The translations under genes and the position numbers were made by a program. 64,000 nt of DNA from positions 48,974 to 112,973 of the forward strand of contig JAFSUN010000010.1 in assembly GCA_017445225.1 (NCBI GenBank), read 5' to 3'. This DNA comes from Erysipelotrichaceae bacterium (GTDB taxonomy: Bacteria; Bacillota_I; Bacilli_A; Erysipelotrichales; Erysipelotrichaceae). Shown one piece after another: positions 17,831 through 25,764 of this stretch. The stretch's first letter is position 1. Each line of letters begins with the position of its first letter. The notes under the pieces are model-generated. The model saw only the letters and a list, made by a program, of their open reading frames with translations. It was not told where the DNA came from and did not search any database.

Positions 17831-18880
17831 CTACTGTTCTTCATTATCCTCTTCAGCAGACTGGCTGATCTTCTTCATCCGGTACTGCATCGGAGTTATG
17901 CCTTCAACCTTCTTGAAGGACTTGTTGAAATAGGAAACATCCGCAAAGCCGACCATTTCCGCCACTTCATAGATCTTGTAGCTGACATTGCGCAGGAGTC
18001 TCTTACTGCGGCGGATGCGGGTCTGCAGCAGATACGATGAGAAGCTCTGCCCCATGTCACGGGAGAAGCGGTTTGACAGATAATTGGGCGTCACATGCAG
18101 CTTATCGGCCACGGAAGTAAGATTCAGTTCCGAATCAGCGAGCGAATCATTGACGGTCTTGATGGCGGCAGCCACCATGACAGTAACATCATCCTCCACC
18201 GCTTCCTTCTCGGCCAGTCTGGATACAAAGCGGCTGACCAGCTGATAAAGTTCATCGGGATCTTCAGTCTCATAGACCTTTCTCATCATCCGGTTCAGCC
18301 TCTCCTCATTGATCCGGCCCGAAAGCGAGGGATTCATGCTGCAGGAAACCAGCCAGCCGTAGATGCGGTTTTTGATGTCGGAAAAGCTGAGCTTGTCGTC
18401 CATGATGTATTTCTGCAGATATTCCTGGCTCTCCGCCACCTCATTGTTCAGGATACCGGAAGTGATCAGGGTGGTATTGATATCATCGCTGCTGTGACGG
18501 GAAGTCAGATAGCTGCGGGCACTGTCCAGGGTCTCCAGCAGTTCTTCATCCAGATAAGGCTTAGTCAGATAGTCAAAGACCAGCGGACACTTGACCGCTT
18601 TTAACAGATAGTTCTTGTCATCGTAGGCGGAGATGATGATCACGGTGATATCGCGGTTCAAATGCTCAAGTTTCTCAATGAGCCAGATACCGTCATACTG
18701 GGGCATTCTGATGTCGGTGATCACAATATCAACATCGCTGTTTTCAATTATGTTAAAGGCCTGCAAGCCGTTGGCAGCCTTGCCGACCACATTAAAGCCT
18801 TCCAGATGGCTGATGTATTCACTCTGACCGTTTAGGACGAGTTCCTCATCGTCGACGATCACGACATTTACGGTTTTCAT
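17831..18880 (-). CDS. YesN-type response regulator with AraC DNA-binding domain
   Basis: 349 aa. Receiver domain (1-125) with acidic pocket VDDEE, phosphoacceptor Asp56 in VITDIRMPQYDG, and the conserved Lys in YLTKPY. C-terminal AraC-type double helix-turn-helix (about 245-345) with the signature EVAEMVGFADVSYFNKSFKK. Its start overlaps the kinase stop by 4 bases (ATGA). The likely target is the promoter just downstream, in front of the ATC-hydrolase/Liv operon (inference). Confidence 0.93.
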   Translation of the reverse strand: MKTVNVVIVDDEELVLNGQSEYISHLEGFNVVGKAANGLQAFNIIENSDVDIVITDIRMPQYDGIWLIEKLEHLNRDITVIIISAYDDKNYLLKAVKCPLVFDYLTKPYLDEELLETLDSARSYLTSRHSSDDINTTLITSGILNNEVAESQEYLQKYIMDDKLSFSDIKNRIYGWLVSCSMNPSLSGRINEERLNRMMRKVYETEDPDELYQLVSRFVSRLAEKEAVEDDVTVMVAAAIKTVNDSLADSELNLTSVADKLHVTPNYLSNRFSRDMGQSFSSYLLQTRIRRSKRLLRNVSYKIYEVAEMVGFADVSYFNKSFKKVEGITPMQYRMKKISQSAEEDNEEQ

Positions 18881-20553
18881 GCCTTTTCTCCCTTCTCAAC
18901 CTTCTCCAGCGGAAGCTTCATGGTAACAACGGTCTGGCCGTTCTCACAGCGGTATTCAAGTCCGCTTTCCGGGCCGTAGTAGCTGACCAGGCGGTTATTG
19001 ACATTGCGGATGCCATAGTGCTTCTTGGCCAGTTCGGGGTCTTCCGCCAGCAGCTTTTCGACCATTTCCAGATCGATGTCGGCCCCGGTATTACGCATTT
19101 CCAGTACCAGATATCCATCCTCTATCCGGCTGGAAATGATGATCTTACCATGGCTGTCGGCCTCCAGAAAGCCGTGCGTCAGGGCATTTTCAGCCAGCGG
19201 CTGCAGGATCTGCTTAGTAACATAAAGATCCCTGGTATCTTCATCGATGTCATATTCCACTGTATAGCGGTTAGGGTAGCGGTACTGCATGATGTTCAGA
19301 TAGGACGAAACATGCTCGATCTCCCCATCCAGGGTTATTAATGGTGAGTTGTTGTTGATGGAGTTGCGGAACATTCTGACCAGGGATACGACCATCTTGT
19401 CGATGTCCTCGTTCTGTTTGTTTTTCGCCATCCAGGAAATCGTGTTTAAGGTATTATACAGGAAATGCGGATTGATCTGGGCCTGCAGCAGCATGAACTG
19501 GGTATCGATTTCCTTGCGTGATACTTCCTGAACTTCCCGGAAGGAAGCATTTACCTCATCGATCAGATCGTTATAGCTCTCATACAGGGAACGGATCTCG
19601 CCGGTGGCATTGGGTGGTACCGCAAGATGATCGTACTTCTTGTTTACGGCCAGGTGCCTGACATCGTCAGACAGATCGAGGACCGGCCTGGTGATCTTGT
19701 TGGTGATGAAATAGGTCACCACGGCCGCAACAGCTGCCAGAACGACGACCGCCGCGATCATCTTCTGATTGATGCGATTAGGGTCATTGAACAGGGCCGA
19801 TCTGGTCACATAGCCGTAAAGTTTCCAGCCGTTATTGATAATGGTACGCTCGACTGTCACATACTGCTGATTTAGATTCAGAGAAAAGTCCGAAAGCGAG
19901 GTTACAGTATCATCGGGATCAAAGACGATCTGCTTGGAAAGATAATACGGCAACAGCCTCTTCCCTTCAGAATCATACAGCAGCAGGAAACTGGAGTTGC
20001 TGCCGCCCTCCTCAAAGCTGTACATGATGTTTTCAATGGCTGTTAACGACATGTCCACCTGGATTACCCCAATAGGTAAAGAGATATCATCGAAGTCGTA
20101 AACTACCCTTGATACTCGCAAGACATTCATTGAAGACGGCCGAAACTGCCAGTAATAGTCATGCCCGTAGTCATAGGTGGAAAACGGTCCCATGGGCGTA
20201 CCGTCAAAATCGGACACGACCCCGTTAAGGACATAATAGGCCGAAACAGAATAATAGTTTCTTTCCGTATTGATCTCATTGAGGATCTCCTGCATCTGCT
20301 GAACAGAATACTCTTCATGATGTCTGAACAGTTCCTGCAGGCGGTCATTGGCGCACAGTTTCAGAGAATATCTTTCACTCTCGTCAAAGACACTCTTCAT
20401 ATTCCGATAGCTGTTTTCAAACAGCTGACTGTAGATGACGGAGTTTTCGCGAACAAACAGCGACTGGACCGAAAGGTATGCTGAAAAAGTCACGATCGTC
20501 AGGCAGATCGTAACTATCAGGATATTCACTGCGGCCAGCCTACGGTTTATCAT
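18877..20553 (-). CDS. YesM-type sensor histidine kinase
   Basis: 558 aa membrane kinase. TM1 about residues 9-29, an extracytoplasmic sensor domain of about 235 residues that probably has a Cache-type fold, TM2 MIAAVVVLAAVAAVVTYFIT, a HAMP segment, then the LytS/YesM-class His_kinase motif QINPHFLYNTLNTISWMA with the phospho-His, and a HATPase domain with HYGIRNVNNRL. Paired with the AraC-type regulator. Such pairs usually control uptake systems for extracellular nutrients. Starts 2 bases after the UroD-family gene stop. Confidence 0.93.
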   Translation of the reverse strand: MINRRLAAVNILIVTICLTIVTFSAYLSVQSLFVRENSVIYSQLFENSYRNMKSVFDESERYSLKLCANDRLQELFRHHEEYSVQQMQEILNEINTERNYYSVSAYYVLNGVVSDFDGTPMGPFSTYDYGHDYYWQFRPSSMNVLRVSRVVYDFDDISLPIGVIQVDMSLTAIENIMYSFEEGGSNSSFLLLYDSEGKRLLPYYLSKQIVFDPDDTVTSLSDFSLNLNQQYVTVERTIINNGWKLYGYVTRSALFNDPNRINQKMIAAVVVLAAVAAVVTYFITNKITRPVLDLSDDVRHLAVNKKYDHLAVPPNATGEIRSLYESYNDLIDEVNASFREVQEVSRKEIDTQFMLLQAQINPHFLYNTLNTISWMAKNKQNEDIDKMVVSLVRMFRNSINNNSPLITLDGEIEHVSSYLNIMQYRYPNRYTVEYDIDEDTRDLYVTKQILQPLAENALTHGFLEADSHGKIIISSRIEDGYLVLEMRNTGADIDLEMVEKLLAEDPELAKKHYGIRNVNNRLVSYYGPESGLEYRCENGQTVVTMKLPLEKVEKGEKA

Positions 20554-20555
20554 AC

Positions 20556-21542
20556 TTATCCGGTTATTTCCTTAATTGCCTTATCGACGAAATGCAGGGC
20601 TTCAGCGTTCAGCGGGTAGCGGATGACGCAGCCTGGGGAAAGAATGTGCTTATGTCCATGCAGGGTATTCCAGCACTGGGATATCTGATGGCGGATCGCC
20701 TCAAAATTACGGCTGGTGATGTCCCCTCTTACCAGTCCGGCCATTAAGCACTTATCCATGGAGGCAGCCGTCCTTAAGTCCGGTTCACTCTCCCAGCAGT
20801 GCCAGTTGAAGATATCGATCGGATAGTCCTTCAGAATGTCAAACATGATGTTGTTGCCATGGGCATGAATGGTGTCGCAATAGCCATTGGAGGCCATTAG
20901 GATCTGCTTGTCGTAATAAGCACCGTACTTCAGGAAATTTTCCTCGCTGCACATATCATGACTACTCATCTGCGAGGCAAAGAAGATGCCGTCGACACCC
21001 ATTTCATTGGCCTTTCTAACCAGATCAACAGTTACATCGGTAATGATCTGCAGAGCGCGGTGAACGTCCTTCTCTGCCCCTTCCCTGATATGAGACAATA
21101 ACTTGTTGCCGGAAAGCTTATTGGCGGTAGTAAACGGTGAGAAAACGGTAAAGATCACCGGTACATCCTCATCTTTCACCTTTTCCAGTAAGAGCCTTAA
21201 GGAATACAGTTCCCTCTGCAGGGCATCGCATTTATCCAGTTCAAGAGGACGGATCTTCTGCCAGTCTTCCGGCTCATTTATCGGGGTAGAAGCGATTCTG
21301 GCTACCCCGCCCAGGGCGATCGGGGAATAATCGACCTTACAGCCGAAATCCTCAACGGCGTACATGCCGTTGTTCATGGTCTTGATCAGATCGATGTCAT
21401 ACTCCTTATAGAATTCATAGGTCTTCTCGGCCAGTAATACCGGATCCAGATCGATCCCGCTTAAGTGCGTCCAGAAGGTATAAGGCAGGTGTTCATTCTT
21501 CCGGCCGCTTACAGCGTTGTATATCAGTTCTCTCTTGTTCAT
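20556..21542 (-). CDS. UroD/MtaA-family protein (copy 2)
   Basis: 328 aa from ATG 21542, chosen because AGAGGTGAAG precedes it; the longer open frame upstream has no ribosome-binding site. UroD-superfamily fold with the same ligand pattern as copy 1: IHAHGNN near residue 220 and LSPGC near residue 300. It is in one transcript with the sensor kinase and regulator, so it may be made before induction of the Liv operon. Possible roles are methyl transfer, or processing of the compound to generate the inducer; both are guesses. Confidence 0.78.
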   Translation of the reverse strand: MNKRELIYNAVSGRKNEHLPYTFWTHLSGIDLDPVLLAEKTYEFYKEYDIDLIKTMNNGMYAVEDFGCKVDYSPIALGGVARIASTPINEPEDWQKIRPLELDKCDALQRELYSLRLLLEKVKDEDVPVIFTVFSPFTTANKLSGNKLLSHIREGAEKDVHRALQIITDVTVDLVRKANEMGVDGIFFASQMSSHDMCSEENFLKYGAYYDKQILMASNGYCDTIHAHGNNIMFDILKDYPIDIFNWHCWESEPDLRTAASMDKCLMAGLVRGDITSRNFEAIRHQISQCWNTLHGHKHILSPGCVIRYPLNAEALHFVDKAIKEITG

Positions 21543-21573
21543 TTTTGCTTCACCTCTGATTGATTCCATAGGT

Positions 21574-21582
21574 ATTCTATCA
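21574..21582 (-). promoter_or_regulatory. Extended -10 promoter of the UroD2-kinase-regulator unit
   Basis: Minus strand TGA-TAGAAT (TGn extended -10), about 30 bases upstream of the start codon at 21542. No clear -35. The remaining bases up to 21722 show no gene. Confidence 0.45.
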
Positions 21583-21722
21583 CAACAGCGAAAAAAGAAG
21601 AAATTCATTGCGAATCTCTCCTTAACTGATTTATTACAGAACCTGTGATTTGAAAAACAGATATTCCTATTCTGGAGAACCATACTGAAAATTGCCATAG
21701 CCGGCATAAAACTTAAGAAACA

Positions 21723-22160
21723 TCATGTCTTGTTCCGCCATAGGGTTTTAAGGTATCCCATGAATTGTTCAGTGGTTTTATAGGTTCTTCCCTCAGAACT
21801 GATATAAGAATCATAAACAGTAATCACATATTGTTTTGCATTGTTTCTGTCATAACCCGTCAAGACATAAGTCCAGTCTTCGGATTTGTTAGGCACTCTG
21901 CCTTTTCTCAGTGTCACCAGTTCCATCATCAGATCTGACACGACATTATCACTCATTACATCAACACTTGCCACTTTGCTGCTGCCATTTTTCTGTATTT
22001 CAAGAGTTGCTATGCCGTTATAGTACAGATCCGACATTTCCTGTTCCCTTTTAATTCGCTGCTCTGACCGGATACTGTTAAAAACCGCTGCAGAACAGAA
22101 TATCAGAAGACCTGCCAACATCACATGGCACGTCATGAGAAATAATTTCTTTTTTTTCAT
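21723..22160 (-). CDS. Small membrane-anchored or secreted protein, unknown function
   Basis: 145 aa, unrecognised. N-terminal hydrophobic segment (residues 7-27) after a lysine-rich start, then an extracytoplasmic domain with alternating beta-type pattern (YVITVYDSYISSEGRTYKT). It could be an anchored or exported protein. Excellent AGAAGGAGG ribosome-binding site. It lies just downstream of the serpin gene on the same strand, beyond the left copy of the 38-bp repeat. Relationship to the serpin/sigma pair is unknown. Confidence 0.6.
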   Translation of the reverse strand: MKKKKLFLMTCHVMLAGLLIFCSAAVFNSIRSEQRIKREQEMSDLYYNGIATLEIQKNGSSKVASVDVMSDNVVSDLMMELVTLRKGRVPNKSEDWTYVLTGYDRNNAKQYVITVYDSYISSEGRTYKTTEQFMGYLKTLWRNKT

Positions 22161-22202
22161 TTTGCCTCCTTCTGACTTTTCACTGTTCTCCTTACAAAAC
22201 CA

Positions 22203-22240
22203 TTGCGCTGTGTTACTGATATTGATTCATGCTCTTCATG
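22203..22240. repeat. 38-bp direct repeat, left copy
   Basis: Perfect 38-base match to 24451-24488, same orientation. This copy is not inside a gene. It carries the last codons (..SMNQYQ, stop) and half of the terminator stem of the UPF0154 gene, so it is a detached fragment of that gene's 3' end. The rest of 22161-22310 shows nothing else. Confidence 0.95.
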
Positions 22241-22310
22241 TATCTTCACTGTTTCTATAAAGCATTTTACCACAATCTCAGCTGATTAACCCGGTGTTTA
22301 TCCGTAATGA

Positions 22311-23747
22311 TCAGGGATGATTGACGATTCCGGCAAACAGGGATATTCCGGCCTCATCCCGGATATCAAAGATGAAGGGACGGTCAAAGATCATTTCCTT
22401 TATCTGCTCCGGCATGACGGCACCAACAGCTTGTACCACGGTGAAGGCGGCCGCGGTTATCCCCTCCTCATCGGCTTTCAGGCGGCAGGAATGATCGATG
22501 ATCACTTCTTTTACCGTATCCTTCAATAAGCCAGAGAAGTCGGGATCGGCGCCCAGCGATTTCAACTGCATCTCTCTAAACTCCTCACCATCGAAATGAT
22601 AGGTACTGCTGATATCGAAGCGGGGCAGATGCAGATCGATGATACAGCGGTTTTCTTCCATCTGTTCCCAATCGTATATTTCGGCCAGATTAGCGGCCAC
22701 ATAGTGGAAATCATTGTTGGCCATGACCTCTTCAGCACTGTACCCTTCTTTCGGCAGGGCCAATAAGATCGTGACGCCATCACCCATGTCCAGCTGGAGA
22801 GCGGTAAATTCTGCCCGGTCATAGTAGACGCCTACAGGAAAGCGGTTATACATCATGTCGACGTTTTCCTCACCATTAAGGGCATGGAAGACGGCTTTAT
22901 AGGTATTGTTCCTGTCAAACTCGGTGATCCACTTGTCCTGGAAAAGCAGGGTACTGGCGATAGCGAACAGGGTTTGGTCGGTAAACTTCAGGCTCTGGAC
23001 CTCTTCCTTCAGAATATTGCCGGTACGCTCATTCAGCCAGGAATGGAAGGCTTTATTGTACTGGGCAGACCCCATGGTTCCATGGAAACTGTCGGTGCCG
23101 AAATTCCGGCTGATGTTTTCGAGAACTTCCCGGTTATAATTCAGCTTCCTGTCCAGCCACAGGGAATTGGCCTCTCTGACCGTTTTGGTGCCCTCGCGGT
23201 TGTTGAAGATCATCAGCGCCCGGTTCAGAGTCTCAAGCTCTTCCAGCGAGCTGATGCCGATGAAATCCAGCAGTTCCTTTCTGGTAACACCTTCAGCCAC
23301 ATCTGCCAGCATGCTTAAGGCGATGAATAAGCTGACCGGTGAATATACCAGGTTTTCGCCCGGTTCGTTCATGTCTGTCATGGTGGCAATCATTCTTCCG
23401 GCAAAGTCATTCAGAATGGCGGAATAGCTCATGACGGTTCGACGGTATTCCCGATAGAAATTGTAGTGCTTTCTTGCCTCCTGCGTATACTGCTCGTATT
23501 TGAGGTAGTCTTCCTGCCTGGGAGCGCGGTAGGACGGTATCTCAGCCTTGCAGATATAGTAATCATCAAGGGAAAAATCGGAAACTGCCCGGTGACGGAA
23601 GTGAATTATGCTGACAGTCACCAGCAGGACACACAGGGCCGGAATAAGGATCCTTCGCCAGTCAATGGTCCGGGTCCGGTATTCATCAGCTTCTCTGATA
23701 AATCTTTCATCGATATCTCCGATTGCTCTTGCGAGATTTTTTTTCAT
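22311..23747 (-). CDS. Membrane-anchored serpin with anti-sigma-like N-terminus
   Basis: 478 aa in three parts. Residues 1-32 are cytoplasmic and charged (MKKNLARAIGDIDERFIREA), like the N-terminus of small anti-sigma-type proteins encoded next to sigma factors in Bacillota. Residues 33-50 form one transmembrane segment. About 105-478 is a full serpin: ENLVYSPVSLFIALSML, the hinge DEEGITAAAF (426-435), and FDRPFIFDIRD near the end. Spacing from the hinge puts the scissile bond near Ala443-Val444. P14 is Ile and P9 is Phe, not the most usual small residues, so inhibitory action is likely but not certain. Known serpins trap serine or cysteine proteases irreversibly. The start overlaps the sigma factor stop by 4 bases. 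Confidence 0.88.
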   Translation of the reverse strand: MKKNLARAIGDIDERFIREADEYRTRTIDWRRILIPALCVLLVTVSIIHFRHRAVSDFSLDDYYICKAEIPSYRAPRQEDYLKYEQYTQEARKHYNFYREYRRTVMSYSAILNDFAGRMIATMTDMNEPGENLVYSPVSLFIALSMLADVAEGVTRKELLDFIGISSLEELETLNRALMIFNNREGTKTVREANSLWLDRKLNYNREVLENISRNFGTDSFHGTMGSAQYNKAFHSWLNERTGNILKEEVQSLKFTDQTLFAIASTLLFQDKWITEFDRNNTYKAVFHALNGEENVDMMYNRFPVGVYYDRAEFTALQLDMGDGVTILLALPKEGYSAEEVMANNDFHYVAANLAEIYDWEQMEENRCIIDLHLPRFDISSTYHFDGEEFREMQLKSLGADPDFSGLLKDTVKEVIIDHSCRLKADEEGITAAAFTVVQAVGAVMPEQIKEMIFDRPFIFDIRDEAGISLFAGIVNHP

Positions 23748-24289
23748 AGGTCATAGCCCTCCTTTACAAGATGCTCCTTAAGTCTCTGACGGACTCTGCC
23801 AAGGATCGTCGTCACATTGGTAACCGACAAGCCGGTTTCTTCAGCTATCTCTTTGACGGAAAGAAAGTGAAAATATCTTTTGACGAATACTACTCTCTCC
23901 TTCCGGCTCTGACGGGCCAGGAAGCGGTTCAGTTCCTCTACCAGCAGATTATATCTGACTTCATCTTCCGGGGAATTGCGGTCAGACAGGACCCCTTCAA
24001 GCTCCTTCAGAGGCGTTTCGACGACTGATCTCTGTTTCCGGTTGTAGCTGTCGATCGCCAGATTGCGGATGATGGCGGCGCTATAGCTTTTTAAGCTGAC
24101 CGGTAAGGCTGGCGGAATGGAATTCCACAGCCTCTCATAGGTATCGTTCAGACACTGCAGCGCTTCCTGCTGATCATTGAGGATCCGCTGCGCGATCAAA
24201 AAACAGTAATTGTCATACTTCTCCTTGAATCTGTCGATTGCGGCTTCGCTGCGCTGCTGAAACAGCTTTATGATTTCCTTATCATCCAT
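23744..24289 (-). CDS. RNA polymerase sigma factor, ECF-like
   Basis: About 181 aa. Region 2 (YDNYCFLIAQRILNDQQEA...YERLW, SYSAAIIRNLAIDSYNR) and region 4 (LSVKEIAEETGLSVTNVTTILGRVRQRLK) are present with no region 1 or 3. An in-frame TTG at 24322 would lie within about 5 bases of the predicted transcription start, so I choose ATG 24289, which leaves a leader of about 38 nt. Translationally coupled to the membrane serpin downstream (ATGA overlap). By gene order and architecture the serpin is its probable anti-sigma or sensor partner (inference). Confidence 0.85.
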   Translation of the reverse strand: MDDKEIIKLFQQRSEAAIDRFKEKYDNYCFLIAQRILNDQQEALQCLNDTYERLWNSIPPALPVSLKSYSAAIIRNLAIDSYNRKQRSVVETPLKELEGVLSDRNSPEDEVRYNLLVEELNRFLARQSRKERVVFVKRYFHFLSVKEIAEETGLSVTNVTTILGRVRQRLKEHLVKEGYDL

Positions 24290-24333
24290 GGCTTTATGAT
24301 CATCTTTCGTAAATATAGACAAGTTATTTATGA

Positions 24334-24342
24334 ATTATATCA
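24334..24342 (-). promoter_or_regulatory. Extended -10 promoter of the sigma factor-serpin operon
   Basis: TGA-TATAAT on the minus strand (extended -10), transcription start expected near 24327. No good -35 at 17 bases (ATAAAA). Region 24343-24440 is very AT-rich and otherwise empty. Confidence 0.6.
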
Positions 24343-24440
24343 CAACTATATTTCCATTTTATTTCAACAATTAAGAATAAAAAGCATTTTTACGTCATTT
24401 TCCTTTTTTTCCAAAAAAAAGACTCTGAATCCGCCAACGA

Positions 24441-24462
24441 AAAACACAGCTTGCGCTGTGTT
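24441..24462 (-). terminator. Terminator of the UPF0154 gene
   Basis: 8-bp perfect stem AACACAGC / GCTGTGTT, 4-base loop, followed by T. The first stem half overlaps the stop codon of the gene and lies inside the right copy of the 38-bp repeat. Confidence 0.85.
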
Positions 24463-24488
24463 ACTGATATTGATTCATGCTCTTCATG
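24451..24488. repeat. 38-bp direct repeat, right copy (3' end of the UPF0154 gene)
   Basis: Identical to 22203-22240. Here the repeat is the native end of the UPF0154 gene (final nine codons, stop, and part of the terminator). The two copies bracket the sigma factor and serpin genes (2.2 kb), like an att-core duplication, though no integrase is present between them. Confidence 0.95.
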
Positions 24489-24679
24489 ACGGCCTTGATC
24501 TGAGCTTCCGATGGCTTGCGTCCCATCTGGAGGAACATGGCTCTGATCATCTTTTCATTGACCGGCGGATTCTCCTTCAGCTGCTTTTCAAAGGCGCGGC
24601 GGGTGAAATACCATCCTGCTGCTGCTCCGATGGCACAGCCTAATAAAATGTACAGAAGAGTAACTACTGCTGTTGGCAT
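24461..24679 (-). CDS. yneF: UPF0154 (YneF-family) small membrane protein
   Basis: 72 aa, full length for the family. N-terminal transmembrane helix (VVTLLYILLGCAIGAAAGWYF), then the conserved cytoplasmic part KENPPVNEKMIRAMFLQMG and KPSEAQIKAVMKSM. Function unknown, widespread in Bacillota. Monocistronic with its own terminator. The 3' end is duplicated at 22203-22240. Confidence 0.92.
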   Translation of the reverse strand: MPTAVVTLLYILLGCAIGAAAGWYFTRRAFEKQLKENPPVNEKMIRAMFLQMGRKPSEAQIKAVMKSMNQYQ

Positions 24680-24749
24680 AATTGCTATACCTCCCTATTC
24701 TTCTCTATTCTAACCAATCATGCTTTGGATTTCAACTTAAACCGTTTTC

Positions 24750-25757
24750 CTAACGGTTGTAATGTTTTACAAAGTTGTAGGAATCGCGGCACATGTCTTC
24801 CAGGGTGAGTTCAGCCTGCCAGCCCAGTTCTTCCCGGGCCTTGGTTGGATCGGCGTAGTTTTCAGCCACGTCACCGCTTCTTCTGGGGGCAATCTGATAA
24901 GGAATCTTCACACCATTGACCTTTTCATAGGTATGGATGATGTCCAGTACGCTGTAGCCCTTGCCGGTGCCCAGGTTGTAGATGTACAGACCACCGTCGC
25001 TGCGGGCCAGTTTTTCGATGCCGTTGATGTGGGCTTTGGCCAGGTCGACGACATGGATGTAGTCTCTGACGCCGGTGCCATCCGGGGTCGGATAGTCATC
25101 GCCATAGACGCTCAGCTGCTTCAGTTCGCCACTGGCGACCTTGGCAATGTAGGGAACCAGATTGGCCGGAATGCCGTTGGGTTCCTCACCGATGATGCCG
25201 CTGGGATGGGCGCCGATCGGGTTGAAGTAACGCAGGATGCAGATCTTGAAGCTGTTATCGGAGACATAGAGATCCTTGAGGATCTGTTCGACCATCAGCT
25301 TGCTGGTACCGTAGGGATTGGTGGTCCCGCCGGTTCTCGCTTCTTCGGTCAGCGGAATGAATTCCGGTTCGCCATATACGGTAGCGCTGGAGGAGAAGAC
25401 GATGCCCTTGACATCGTGTTTCTTCATGACGCTTAACAGGGTCAGCACGCTGCTGACGTTGTTGATATAGTATTCTACGGGCTTCCTGACACTGTCACCG
25501 ACGGCCTTGTAGGCGGCGAAGTCGATGACGCATTCAATGCTGTTTTCCTCGAAGATCTTATTCAGGATCTTCTCATCAAGCATGTTACCCTCGTAGAATC
25601 TTACTCTCTTGTCCGTGATCTCACAGATCCGGTCAAGAACCACCGGACTGGAATTGGAGAAGTTATCCAGGCCGACGACGTCATAACCCTGCGACAGCAG
25701 TTCCACACAGGTGTGGGAACCGATGTATCCGCAGCATCCGGTCACAAAAATGCTCAT
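24750..25757 (-). CDS. galE: UDP-glucose 4-epimerase
   Basis: Interconverts UDP-glucose and UDP-galactose. 335 aa short-chain dehydrogenase fold with NAD motif GCCGYIGSHT, catalytic Tyr/Lys in NPYGTSK, the SSSATVYG segment, and the GalE ending ...LTLEDMCRDSYNFVKHY. Downstream of the tyrosine kinase gene (7-base gap), so part of the exopolysaccharide unit, where it would supply UDP-galactose. A hairpin overlapping its stop codon (24740-24758) lacks a T tract. Confidence 0.96.
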   Translation of the reverse strand: MSIFVTGCCGYIGSHTCVELLSQGYDVVGLDNFSNSSPVVLDRICEITDKRVRFYEGNMLDEKILNKIFEENSIECVIDFAAYKAVGDSVRKPVEYYINNVSSVLTLLSVMKKHDVKGIVFSSSATVYGEPEFIPLTEEARTGGTTNPYGTSKLMVEQILKDLYVSDNSFKICILRYFNPIGAHPSGIIGEEPNGIPANLVPYIAKVASGELKQLSVYGDDYPTPDGTGVRDYIHVVDLAKAHINGIEKLARSDGGLYIYNLGTGKGYSVLDIIHTYEKVNGVKIPYQIAPRRSGDVAENYADPTKAREELGWQAELTLEDMCRDSYNFVKHYNR

Positions 25758-25764
25758 TTTTCAA

